Source: Portibacter lacus (GTDB lineage: Bacteria > Bacteroidota > Bacteroidia > Chitinophagales > Saprospiraceae). From it: DNA of 64,000 bases. The stretch's first letter is position 1, and each line of letters begins with the position of its first letter. Location: the NCBI RefSeq assembly GCF_021533215.1, contig NZ_JAJNKA010000008.1, positions 62,001 to 126,000 of the forward strand, in the 5' to 3' direction. Both the position numbers and the translations under genes were made by a program. The notes below the pieces were generated by a model. The model ran no database searches and had not been told where the DNA came from. It was given only the letters and a program-made list of their open reading frames with translations. This document shows positions 24,354-33,001 of this stretch, piece after piece.

Positions 24354-25762
24354 TTCTTAGAAGCAACACTCTTTTCATTAAGGAGGTCGATCTTTAATTT
24401 TTCCAATTTTTTCTTATCGTATGACAACTTAACTATTTTCTCTAGGAAACTATTGAAATTACCAAATATTAGCTTGTATTGATCTGGAATATTCTTGTGT
24501 CTAACTAAGAATACCTTAAAAGCATTCACAGATGAAATTGCTAGATCTTTATTGTCTAATTCATAAAAAGCAATGATAAGCATCAGCTTAGAATCTAATG
24601 TATAGACGAAATCATCGAATTCTACTTCGTTCAGTAAATCGATTAAACCATCGTAGTCCTTTTTGAATAAAGCAACCCTTGCTTTATTGAATTTAATGGC
24701 ATTGTCTCTATATTTCTGATTGATCTTAATAGAATATTCTTTGATGAAATCTTCTACCCATTTAATGTCTCCGAGTCGCAAGCCTATGATACAGATGTTT
24801 CTAAATGAAGTTGGCGTAATTTCACCATTGACCAATAAAACTTCTTGCTCTAATCCTTCGTTGTAGATATTAAGCAGCTCATTATTAAATTCCTTCTTTC
24901 CTTTATTAACCTTACGTACACAGTAATTAAGAGCGGCATCAAATATGTGCTTCGCTTCTTGTTGTGGAAAGAGACTAAGGTTTTTATGGATTAATTCCTT
25001 TAGCTTATAATAATGTGTTGGATCCTCGGGCTCTATCGTAGTCAGATAGATCTGGTAGTAGATACCGATCGTGGGGATATTGTAATATTTCTTTTGCTTT
25101 ACTAATTCGACGATATCATCTATAAATAGTAGTTCCACGTCATGTTTTATGACATTTTTCCAAGAAAGCATAGAACAGTAATAGCGAAGCTTTTCAGCCA
25201 CGAAGAAGTAATCTAAGTTGTCATTAATATCTTGAATATTATAGAACTGAATTTTGGTTTTGGAAGCTGATTTTTTTTCAAATTCGCTTGTAAGATTGAA
25301 CCTGTGCTTTTCAGCCATATACTGATAGAAGTAATATGTAGCGTTACGTTCTAAGTGCCTTTCAGAAAGTCTTTCTGTTGTCTTTAAAACGGAGTTGTAT
25401 AATTCAGGCATTTTATTGTCAATCACTGCTTCTAGTAGGTTAGTTGATTCCTGAAGTGGCTGAGCCTTAAACTGTTCCACCGATAGAAACTCTCCAAGTA
25501 GACTTAGAAGATCTGTGTTATATTTTCTATACTTCGAATCATTAAATTTTAGCCCTTTAAAAACAGACTTCCAAATATTCTCCTTTTCTAAATCATCGAA
25601 CTTTTGCTTCTTTATTTTATCATAGTAGAAGTCAAAGAGCTGCTCTAAATTTTCATTCTGATTAAAATACGGAGAGTGGACAAATTTCTTAAACCTGTTC
25701 AAGTCATAAATAGACAGTCTTTTTAAGGCTTTAAGAATTTTGAGATTTTGCATAACGTTCAT
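24320..25762 (-). CDS. Conserved helical protein of unknown function
   Basis: 480 residues, no signal peptide or membrane helix. It opens with a helical motif (LSIYDLNRFKKFVHSPYFNQ) that recurs in unnamed Bacteroidota proteins of similar length, and continues as an all-helical, Lys/Glu/Tyr-rich protein that could be a TPR-like solenoid (for example YYQIYLTTIEPEDPTHYYK, then AKHIFDAALNYCVRKVNKGK). No catalytic motif. Its end overlaps the LOG-like gene. I do not recognise a function. Confidence 0.75.
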   Translation of the reverse strand: MNVMQNLKILKALKRLSIYDLNRFKKFVHSPYFNQNENLEQLFDFYYDKIKKQKFDDLEKENIWKSVFKGLKFNDSKYRKYNTDLLSLLGEFLSVEQFKAQPLQESTNLLEAVIDNKMPELYNSVLKTTERLSERHLERNATYYFYQYMAEKHRFNLTSEFEKKSASKTKIQFYNIQDINDNLDYFFVAEKLRYYCSMLSWKNVIKHDVELLFIDDIVELVKQKKYYNIPTIGIYYQIYLTTIEPEDPTHYYKLKELIHKNLSLFPQQEAKHIFDAALNYCVRKVNKGKKEFNNELLNIYNEGLEQEVLLVNGEITPTSFRNICIIGLRLGDIKWVEDFIKEYSIKINQKYRDNAIKFNKARVALFKKDYDGLIDLLNEVEFDDFVYTLDSKLMLIIAFYELDNKDLAISSVNAFKVFLVRHKNIPDQYKLIFGNFNSFLEKIVKLSYDKKKLEKLKIDLLNEKSVASKNWLTEKIEELL

Positions 25763-26140
25763 TATAGAATGAATGTAAATATACTATTTAGCTTGCTGAA
25801 GTAAAATCTGGACTCTTAAATAACACAAATTGTTCCTTTCGGTGTCTTTATTTCGGTTTTCATTTAGTGTAGTTTTTAGCTTGAAATAGTGTGGGAGAGA
25901 TGATCCAGATAGAAGTATGTTTTTTTTAACTATTTTTAGTAATTATAGTAAATTATTTTACAATACATTAAAGATATATACTATATGTAAATACTTTGTA
26001 TTAAATTATTTATATATAAAATGGGCTCTGAATCAATCTGTAAGTGATAAGATTTCATATTAAATATTATTATATATAATAGTTTTCTATTTTTTTCTTA
26101 TTATCTTAGCGTTTGAAAAATTAAATTAATAGCAGTTCCC
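25763..26140. other. 378-bp AT-rich divergent intergenic region
   Basis: Separates the minus-strand helical protein gene from the plus-strand secreted-protein gene. No ORF, RNA gene or terminator is seen. ATACTTTG at about 25998 is the closest approach to a plus-strand -7 element and would give a roughly 130-nt 5' leader. The sequence from 25920 to 26110 is very AT-rich. Confidence 0.6.
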
Positions 26141-28606
26141 ATGATAAGAGTGATATTCAAGTCGCTTTGTTTGTTAGTTGTATTCGTACTACTGTTGCCT
26201 GTATTGGGAGTTAGCCAAAATAATGCTCACTTTCAATATCGAGACATTATTGGATCAGATTATCATCAAGGCTATATAAGTTCTGCGGCCGTACCTTCGG
26301 TTATTTCTAATCCTGAATTTGGAAATTTCCAGATCATTCCTTCACCAACTGGTTTAAATACTTACACCTACTCATATCAGCCTGGTGTAGAGGAGGGGAG
26401 TTCTAAAGCAGTAATAGAATATTACAAAATAGATAGTGAAACTGGATTAACAGTTCCTGATTATACAACCATCTTTTTTACCATCACGAAATCTATTATT
26501 AGTTGTGGAGATGATAGAGAAACTATTCAGAAGAATGGTCCTATTTCATTCATTAATGTTTTAGAGAATGATTCCCGATCTGATGGTCCACTTACATTAT
26601 CTGAAATTTTGTATTCAGAAGGAGGGATTGCAAGTATAGCTAATGGTAAAATAAGTTTTATTCCATCACCTAACTTTGAAGGAGATGCATTTGTTTACTA
26701 TTCTGTTAAGGATGCTGTAGGTAAGTCAGGTACTGGAGTATTGAAAATAAAAGTTTTAGATTACAGTAAGATATTAAGTACAGATGAAATAAGTGTGGTA
26801 AGCTATGGTGGTGAATCTGTTGAATTAGATTTTCCTTTTGATGGATTTGTACCAACTACACAACCTCAGTATGGAAAATTTGAATCTTTAAGTGGGGTAC
26901 AGAAATATACACCTTATCAGAATACAACAGCTAGTGAAACTATTGTATTTACCAATGGAAATATAACGCGCGAAGTTTATTTCAGGTTAGTAGAGAAAGA
27001 AGAAGCGAATAGTTGGGTAGTTGATGATGTAAGATATACATCTAAAGGTACTCCAGTTACATTAAATGTTACTGATAATGATTATATCCAGAATCAAACA
27101 ATCATAGATCATTCATCAGATCTAATTCCAGGAGGAGACGAAGGTGAGTTTACTTATTCACCATCTAAATATTTTACTGGAACAAAAGACCTAGAATATA
27201 CGGTTTACAATGGTTACGATTCTGAAACAGGAACAGTCACCATTCATGTAAACAATTTTAATCCTATCACTTCTGTTGAATACAACTTTACGACGGTTGG
27301 AAATTCAGCCCTGGTTATTGATTACAATATTCCTATTGAAAATTATTCCTTTAGTATCGTAAGCCAGCCGGATCATGGTTCACTAGTTGTAAATAGTGGA
27401 AATTCTATGATTGATGTTGGATGCGAAATTATTTCAGGAAGAAATCTTATCCTTTATGAGCCATCTTGGAATTATACTGGTGAAGATGATTTCCGAATTA
27501 AGTATTGCGTAGATGGAAAGTGTAAATACATTAGCATTAGTGTAAATGTAATTCCTAATGAACTTTCAGATTGTAAGTGTTTTACAGGTTGTGTATGGTC
27601 AGGAGATGCTAATAATGATGGAGTTGTAAATTCTTCAGATTTAATTACTGCAGCATATGCTATCGGTAGTTCTGGAGCAGAAACAGAGTGGAATGGTGCA
27701 AACGGATGGATCGGTAGGAAAACAAGTGACTGGTTAGATAACTCATTGAATGGAGTAAATGCAAAGTTTGCAGATGCAGATGGAAATGGGATTGTAGATG
27801 AATTAGATTTTGATGCGATATATGAAAATTATAATCAAAATCATGCTTTGATCCCACCACAAACGTTGAATAATAAGTCATACCCATTTAGTATCGTTCC
27901 TACACAGGATACAGTATTTGCTGGTGATATAATCTCATTTGAAATCGGAATCGGAAACGATCAGAATTTAGCTTTAGATGTTAATGGTCTAGTTTATAAT
28001 TTAGGATTTTCAAGTGCTTTAGTTGATTCCGCATCAGTCAATTTAGAATACTACTCAGACTCGTGGTTTGGTGTAGATGAGAAAGTAATTGGTATTTTTC
28101 AGCAAGTTAGACCAGGATTTATAGAAACGGCTGTATCTAGATTAGGTGTAAATGCTAAAAGTGGTGCAGGAAAATTAGGTAAGTTAGACTTTATAGTTGA
28201 AGAAGATGTAGTCGGAGGATTTAGAGTAGGAAGTGAAGGTGTAATTCCAGTGGAAGTACAATTAACAGATGCTCAAGTGATGTCTTCTAATGGTCAGCTT
28301 TATAGCTTACCTTCTGCTGAAGGTGTTGTTTATCTAAGTCTTAAGAAAAGATCGAATACAGAAGAAGCATCTCCAATGCTTGTCTTCCCTAATCCAGCTT
28401 CAGAAGAAATTAACCTCCACATGAATGGAGGCCATGATATTATTTCTTATGAGATTTATTCAATAACCGGCCAGTTAATGGATCAAAATACTTCATTAAA
28501 TGGGCGCTCTGAAAGTGTAAATATTTCCAATTATAATAATGGCCTTTACATCGTAAAAGCCAATACTACATCTGGAGTAAGAATCAATAAATTCGAAGTA
28601 TTCTAA
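26141..28606 (+). CDS. Secreted multidomain protein with dockerin-like repeats and type IX sorting domain
   Basis: 821 residues. Signal peptide to about residue 27 (LGVSQN). Several beta-sandwich segments of the cadherin/Big-like 'FxxxxxFxGxxxFxYxVxD' style follow (for example NFEGDAFVYYSVKDAVGKSG, and KYFTGTKDLEYTVYNGYDSE). Near 485-570 are two EF-hand-like loops, GDANNDGVVNSSDL and FADADGNGIVDELDF, the Ca-binding pattern of dockerin type I. A cohesin-like segment follows and the last 80 residues are a type IX sorting domain (VFPNPASEEINLHM to FEVF). Probably a Ca-stabilised surface adhesin or scaffold. The 3' end overlaps the convergent lytTR gene by 4 nt. Confidence 0.85.
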   Translation: MIRVIFKSLCLLVVFVLLLPVLGVSQNNAHFQYRDIIGSDYHQGYISSAAVPSVISNPEFGNFQIIPSPTGLNTYTYSYQPGVEEGSSKAVIEYYKIDSETGLTVPDYTTIFFTITKSIISCGDDRETIQKNGPISFINVLENDSRSDGPLTLSEILYSEGGIASIANGKISFIPSPNFEGDAFVYYSVKDAVGKSGTGVLKIKVLDYSKILSTDEISVVSYGGESVELDFPFDGFVPTTQPQYGKFESLSGVQKYTPYQNTTASETIVFTNGNITREVYFRLVEKEEANSWVVDDVRYTSKGTPVTLNVTDNDYIQNQTIIDHSSDLIPGGDEGEFTYSPSKYFTGTKDLEYTVYNGYDSETGTVTIHVNNFNPITSVEYNFTTVGNSALVIDYNIPIENYSFSIVSQPDHGSLVVNSGNSMIDVGCEIISGRNLILYEPSWNYTGEDDFRIKYCVDGKCKYISISVNVIPNELSDCKCFTGCVWSGDANNDGVVNSSDLITAAYAIGSSGAETEWNGANGWIGRKTSDWLDNSLNGVNAKFADADGNGIVDELDFDAIYENYNQNHALIPPQTLNNKSYPFSIVPTQDTVFAGDIISFEIGIGNDQNLALDVNGLVYNLGFSSALVDSASVNLEYYSDSWFGVDEKVIGIFQQVRPGFIETAVSRLGVNAKSGAGKLGKLDFIVEEDVVGGFRVGSEGVIPVEVQLTDAQVMSSNGQLYSLPSAEGVVYLSLKKRSNTEEASPMLVFPNPASEEINLHMNGGHDIISYEIYSITGQLMDQNTSLNGRSESVNISNYNNGLYIVKANTTSGVRINKFEVF

Positions 28607-29319
28607 AGTCGATTCTGATTAACAATTTCTAGTAATTCTTCTCTATAATTTTTTCCTATTGGCAACTGCTTTGTCTTGCCATTTTCAATGATCTCTACTG
28701 TGTTTCCTACTATCGCTTGGATTTGATTAAGGCCTAAGATGTATGAGCGATGTATTCTCTTAAAGAATCTTTCTGGAAGTTTACTTTCTAGACTCTTCAT
28801 GGTTTGTAAAGTAATTACTCTACCAGTCTTCATTCGAATAATCACATAGTCTTTTAAGCCTTCTATATATAAGATGTCGTTATAGTTTACTTTGACTAAC
28901 TTCTTATCAGCCTTGACGAAAATAAAGTCTTCGTCATCACTTCCAACATGTACTTCAGATTTGTTCCCTATTTTCTCTGTAGCTTTATTTACAGCTTTCA
29001 TGAAACGATCAAGTGAAATCGGCTTTACTAAATAATCAATTGCATCCATTTCGAAACCTTCCACTGCATAATTAGAATAAGCAGTTGTGAAAATAACTTC
29101 TGGTGGATTAGTTAGTGATTTATAAAAATCAATTCCCGTTAGCTGAGGCATCTGAATATCTAAGAATAAAAGGTCAACATCATGTTTTTTAATGGCTTCA
29201 TTCGCTTCGAAGGCATTCTCACATTTTTGTAAAAGATTTATATTTGGAAGTTGGTTGATAAATGTTTCTAAAACATCTAATGCAAGCGGTTCGTCGTCTA
29301 CTATAATTACGTTAATCAT
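28603..29319 (-). CDS. LytTR-family response regulator
   Basis: 238 residues. Receiver domain (1-120) with acidic pocket VDDE (7-10), phosphoacceptor Asp54 in LFLDIQMPQ, Thr/Ser in TTAYS, and Lys in YLVKPIS. The C-terminal half (about 135-238) is a LytTR DNA-binding domain (FIFVKADKKLVKVNYNDILYI onward, then RIHRSYILGL). Such regulators bind repeats in target promoters. Encoded 10 nt after its histidine kinase, forming a two-component system. Targets are not evident here; the adjacent secreted protein gene is convergent, so its promoter is distant. Confidence 0.95.
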   Translation of the reverse strand: MINVIIVDDEPLALDVLETFINQLPNINLLQKCENAFEANEAIKKHDVDLLFLDIQMPQLTGIDFYKSLTNPPEVIFTTAYSNYAVEGFEMDAIDYLVKPISLDRFMKAVNKATEKIGNKSEVHVGSDDEDFIFVKADKKLVKVNYNDILYIEGLKDYVIIRMKTGRVITLQTMKSLESKLPERFFKRIHRSYILGLNQIQAIVGNTVEIIENGKTKQLPIGKNYREELLEIVNQNRL

Positions 29320-29329
29320 ATTTATAAAG

Positions 29330-30379
29330 TTAGTTGTTTAATTTAATTTTTAAGTCAATGTAATAATTTGTTGGGCTTTCTTTAAGGTTGAGTTCATGGC
29401 TGTTAGGGTAGAGTAGGTCAAGTCTTCTTTTAACATTTACCAATCCTATACCTCCACTTTTCTTACCATGAGGTTTAGGTGCAGTCTCTGTTTTACTATT
29501 GTCAATGGAAAAGTGAATCTCATCTTCCATGATCTTAAGTAATATTTTGACATACCCTTCTCCTAATTGATTATTAAGTCCATGCTTAAAACTGTTTTCC
29601 AAGAACGGAATAAACATTAGTGGTGCAATTTTCTGATCTTTGATTAATCCGGAAACTAAGAAGTCAATTTTAATATGTTTTTTTTGTCTGAGCTTTTCTA
29701 ATTCTAGGTAATTCTCCAAGTAATTTACTTCTTTTCTAAGAGGAACACGCTCTTCATTACATTCATAAAGCATGTATCTCATCATTTCTGAAAGTTTTAA
29801 GACAATTTCTGGTGCTTGGTCGGACTTCTTTAAGGTAAGCGCATAGAGGTTATTCAGAGTGTTGAATAAAAAATGAGGATTGATCTGAGATTTTAAAAAG
29901 TTTAATTCCGTTTCTGTGTTCTTATGGTGTAACTCCATTTTCTCTACACTTCCTTTCTGCCAGTCTAAGATGATTTGGAAAATGGTAGAAATAGATCCGT
30001 AAAAAAGCATTTGGAAGAATATGATACCTTGTTTAGCTATAAAATAACTCTGAACACCTGGTTGATCCGTAAATAATAAATAGAATAAAATCGTTTTAAT
30101 AGGTGTAAGGATAATCGCAGTTAGAACAAGTGCTATGGCGTAATTGATGCCACTATTCTTTCTAAGATAATTGGGAATCAGAAAGTATAAATTGAAGTAA
30201 ACGATGATCATATAAAAAACCAGATTAACGAGCTCTATGATCAAAGTGAAAACACTAGTCGGATTCTGATCTATAATAATGAGCGCTACATACAAACCTA
30301 CCCAGAAAAGTGCATGAAAAAGGGTATCCCTTTTCGCCCAATCAGGAATATTAATTTTAAAATCTGTCTTTAAGCTCAT
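29330..30379 (-). CDS. LytS-type sensor histidine kinase
   Basis: 349 residues. Four hydrophobic segments (about 23-37, 43-69, 79-103, 118-138) form a small membrane sensor with no large extracytoplasmic domain. The kinase core is of the His_kinase (LytS) type: phosphoacceptor in SQINPHFLFNTLNNLYAL (His169), a YLENYLELEKLR helix, and the ATPase N box FIPFLENSFKHGL with glycine loop GGIGLVNVKRRLDLLYP. Partner of the LytTR regulator 10 nt downstream. The stimulus is unknown; small four-helix sensors often respond to membrane or envelope state. Confidence 0.93.
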   Translation of the reverse strand: MSLKTDFKINIPDWAKRDTLFHALFWVGLYVALIIIDQNPTSVFTLIIELVNLVFYMIIVYFNLYFLIPNYLRKNSGINYAIALVLTAIILTPIKTILFYLLFTDQPGVQSYFIAKQGIIFFQMLFYGSISTIFQIILDWQKGSVEKMELHHKNTETELNFLKSQINPHFLFNTLNNLYALTLKKSDQAPEIVLKLSEMMRYMLYECNEERVPLRKEVNYLENYLELEKLRQKKHIKIDFLVSGLIKDQKIAPLMFIPFLENSFKHGLNNQLGEGYVKILLKIMEDEIHFSIDNSKTETAPKPHGKKSGGIGLVNVKRRLDLLYPNSHELNLKESPTNYYIDLKIKLNN

Positions 30380-30528
30380 TAGTCCTACTAATTGAAATTT
30401 TTACAAATAGGTTTGCCATAAATTGATTTTTAGATGAAAGGGTCTAACTGATCGATAAATAATAGAATAAAGATAAATTAATAATCTTTAAAAGCTTATT
30501 CGTATTTTCGCAGCTTAAATTGGGAGTA

Positions 30529-30939
30529 ATGGTTTATTTAACGAGAATAGAGAAGTTTAATGCTGCACATAAGCTTTGGGTGAAAGACTGGAGTGAAGAA
30601 AAGAACCTTGCGGTTTTTGGGAAATGTGCAAATAAAAATTGGCATGGACATAACTATAAGCTAGTCGTAACGGTGAAGGGGGAACCTGATCCCATAACAG
30701 GTTTTGTGATTGATGCGAAAAGATTAAGTGTACTTATCAAAGAGACGATCGTAGATAAAGTAGACCATTCTAATCTTAATCTGGATGTTGATTTCATCCC
30801 GAGCGAATTAATGCCTACTACTGAAAATTTAGTAATTTTATTTTGGAATGAACTAGAACCCCATCTCGATAGTTGTAAATTACATTCTGTGAAACTAGTA
30901 GAAACAGACACCATTTATGCAGAATATTTTGGTGAATAA
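30529..30939 (+). CDS. queD: 6-carboxytetrahydropterin synthase / PTPS family
   Basis: 136 residues from ATG 30529; a TTG at 30520 would add three residues but the ATG is preferred. Zn-binding His in FNAAH (His14) and WHGH (His39, His41), and the catalytic Cys33 in FGKCANKNWHGH, identify the 6-pyruvoyl-tetrahydropterin synthase fold. The enzyme converts dihydroneopterin triphosphate to 6-carboxytetrahydropterin for queuosine/7-deazaguanine synthesis, or to pyruvoyl-tetrahydropterin in biopterin pathways. GTP cyclohydrolase I directly downstream supplies the substrate. No queC or queE is in the window, so queuosine is likely but not proven. Confidence 0.88.
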   Translation: MVYLTRIEKFNAAHKLWVKDWSEEKNLAVFGKCANKNWHGHNYKLVVTVKGEPDPITGFVIDAKRLSVLIKETIVDKVDHSNLNLDVDFIPSELMPTTENLVILFWNELEPHLDSCKLHSVKLVETDTIYAEYFGE

Positions 30940-30948
30940 AAAATAACT

Positions 30949-31545
30949 ATGTCATACAACAAGAAAGAATCGTACAATCCAGAAACTACTGAGGTATTAA
31001 TTAAAAATTATACTTCTATTATAGAACAATTAGGAGAAGATCCTTCTCGAGAGGGACTTATCAAAACACCTGAAAGAGCTGCTAAGGCAATGCAGTTTCT
31101 TACGCAAGGTTATGATTTAGATGCAAAAGAAATTTTAACATCCGCTTTATTCCCAGAAGAGTATAGTGAAATCGTAATTGTAAAGGATATAGAAGTGTAT
31201 TCAATGTGTGAACATCATATATTACCTTTCTTCGGAAAAGCTCATGTTGCATATATTCCTAATGGGCATGTAGTAGGCTTAAGTAAAATACCGAGGGTGG
31301 TGGATGTGTTCGCTAGAAGATTGCAAGTTCAAGAACGACTTACGCACCAAGTTTTAGATTGTATTCAGGATACATTAAAACCATTAGGAGCAGCAGTGGT
31401 AATAGAAGCAAGACATATGTGTATGATGATGAGAGGGGTAGAGAAGCAAAATTCTATTACAACGACTTCAGCATTTACAGGTGAATTCAGAAAAACAGAA
31501 ACTAGAAACGAATTTTTAAAATTACTTTTATCTAATAGAGTATAA
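30949..31545 (+). CDS. folE: GTP cyclohydrolase I
   Basis: 198 residues. It opens GTP to dihydroneopterin triphosphate, first step of folate and deazapurine synthesis. Motifs: [10 protein letters not shown] (39-48), the Zn/catalytic site [17 protein letters not shown] (86-102; Cys87, His89, His90) and [15 protein letters not shown] (155-169; His156, Cys158). Complete. 9 nt downstream of the queD-like gene and 9 nt upstream of fabD, so the three are one operon. Confidence 0.97.
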   Translation: MSYNKKESYNPETTEVLIKNYTSIIEQLGEDPSREGLIKTPERAAKAMQFLTQGYDLDAKEILTSALFPEEYSEIVIVKDIEVYSMCEHHILPFFGKAHVAYIPNGHVVGLSKIPRVVDVFARRLQVQERLTHQVLDCIQDTLKPLGAAVVIEARHMCMMMRGVEKQNSITTTSAFTGEFRKTETRNEFLKLLLSNRV

Positions 31546-31554
31546 TTTTTTTTT

Positions 31555-32430
31555 ATGGTAGGATATATTTTTCCAGGTCAAGGAGCACAATTTGAAGGAA
31601 TGGCATCAGATTTATTATTATCTGATCAAGCTGTGAAGTTATTTGATGAAGCACGTGAAATCTTAGGATTTGATATTGCTGAAATTATGAAATCCGGAAG
31701 TGGAGAAGATCTAAAAGAAACTAAAGTAACACAACCAGCTGTATTCTTACACTCGGTTATCAAAGCTCGTTTAGCTGGAGACCAATTCAAACCAGACTTT
31801 GTTGCTGGACACAGTTTGGGTGAGTTTTCTGCGCTGACAGCTGCAGGAGCGTTATCATTCGAAGATGGATTAAGTCTCGTAAGCAAAAGAGCAATTGCTA
31901 TGCAAAAAGCATGTGAATTAGAGCAGTCTACGATGGCAGCAATCTTAGGACTTGAAGATCAAGTAGTCGAAGATATCTGTAACGGAATAGATGAGCTTGT
32001 TGTTCCTGCGAATTATAATTGCCCGGGTCAGTTAGTTATTTCTGGCTCTATGGCTGGAATTCAGAAAGCTGTTGATCAATGTACAGAGGCAGGAGCGAGA
32101 AGAGCTTTAATATTAAATGTAGGTGGCGCTTTTCACTCACCACTTATGGAACCTGCAAGGGAAGATCTTGAAAAAGCGATTAATGTTAGTAATATTAATC
32201 AACCATCTGTACCTGTTTTTCAGAACGTTGACGGTAAACCACAATCGGACCCTGCGATCATTAAGGAAAATCTAATCAAACAATTAACAGCCCCAGTACT
32301 TTGGACTCAGACCATGCAGAATATGATTTCAGCTGGTGTTGAATCATTCGTAGAAGTGGGTGGAACTGGTAAAGTTTTAATTGGCTTGGTAAAAAAAGTA
32401 GATCGAAAAATTCCGTGTGAAGTTTTGTAA
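31555..32430 (+). CDS. fabD: Malonyl-CoA:ACP transacylase
   Basis: 291 residues, usual length is about 300. Starts with the expected FPGQGAQFEGM. The nucleophile is Ser87 in GHSLGEFSAL, with NCPGQLVISG and the catalytic His in GGAFHSPLM. It loads malonate onto acyl carrier protein for fatty acid synthesis. Located in an operon with folate and cell-maintenance genes rather than with fab genes. Start ATG follows a run of T residues. Confidence 0.96.
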   Translation: MVGYIFPGQGAQFEGMASDLLLSDQAVKLFDEAREILGFDIAEIMKSGSGEDLKETKVTQPAVFLHSVIKARLAGDQFKPDFVAGHSLGEFSALTAAGALSFEDGLSLVSKRAIAMQKACELEQSTMAAILGLEDQVVEDICNGIDELVVPANYNCPGQLVISGSMAGIQKAVDQCTEAGARRALILNVGGAFHSPLMEPAREDLEKAINVSNINQPSVPVFQNVDGKPQSDPAIIKENLIKQLTAPVLWTQTMQNMISAGVESFVEVGGTGKVLIGLVKKVDRKIPCEVL

Positions 32431-32448
32431 CCTATCTTAGAGGTATTT

Positions 32449-33000
32449 ATGGAAGTAAAAGCTGGAAAACTCTTATTGGCACAACCATTTATGCTTGATC
32501 CTAATTTTAAGCGTTCTGTTGTATTATTATGTGAACATGATACGACTAGAGGATCATTAGGTTTTATTTTAAATAAGCCGCTGCATATGAAAGTTCAAGA
32601 TTTGATCAGCAATTTTCCAGAGATAGATTCCACCGTTTACTTCGGTGGACCTGTAGCAACTGATACAATTCATTATATTCACGATAAAGGTGACTTACTA
32701 GAAGATAGTGTCGAAGTATATCGCGGGATTTATTGGGGAGGAGATTTTGAACGCTTAAAGTTTTTGATTGAAGCCAAATTAATCAAAGAGAGTAACATCC
32801 AATTTTTTGTAGGATATTCAGGTTGGTCTGAAGAACAACTCGCAGATGAGTTGAAAACTGGATCATGGATCGCTGCAGAAATGGATTCAAATTATTTATT
32901 CCACAAAGACGAAAATGTTTTATGGAAAAAAGTTTTGGAGAATAAAGGTAGTTCCTTCGGAGTTATCGGTCAGATTCCAGAATCACATCGACTGAATTAA
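32449..33000 (+). CDS. YqgE/AlgH family protein
   Basis: 183 residues. Family hallmarks: LLLAQPFMLDPNFKRSVVLL (residues about 8-27), GSLGFILNKPL, and VYFGGPVATDTIHYIH, then FFVGYSGWSEEQLADEL and GSWIAAE. The family has a known structure but no agreed biochemical role; AlgH has been linked to alginate regulation in Pseudomonas, which does not transfer to this organism. Cytoplasmic. It lies between fabD and the ABC-F gene in one operon. Confidence 0.93.
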   Translation: MEVKAGKLLLAQPFMLDPNFKRSVVLLCEHDTTRGSLGFILNKPLHMKVQDLISNFPEIDSTVYFGGPVATDTIHYIHDKGDLLEDSVEVYRGIYWGGDFERLKFLIEAKLIKESNIQFFVGYSGWSEEQLADELKTGSWIAAEMDSNYLFHKDENVLWKKVLENKGSSFGVIGQIPESHRLN

Positions 33001-33001
33001 T

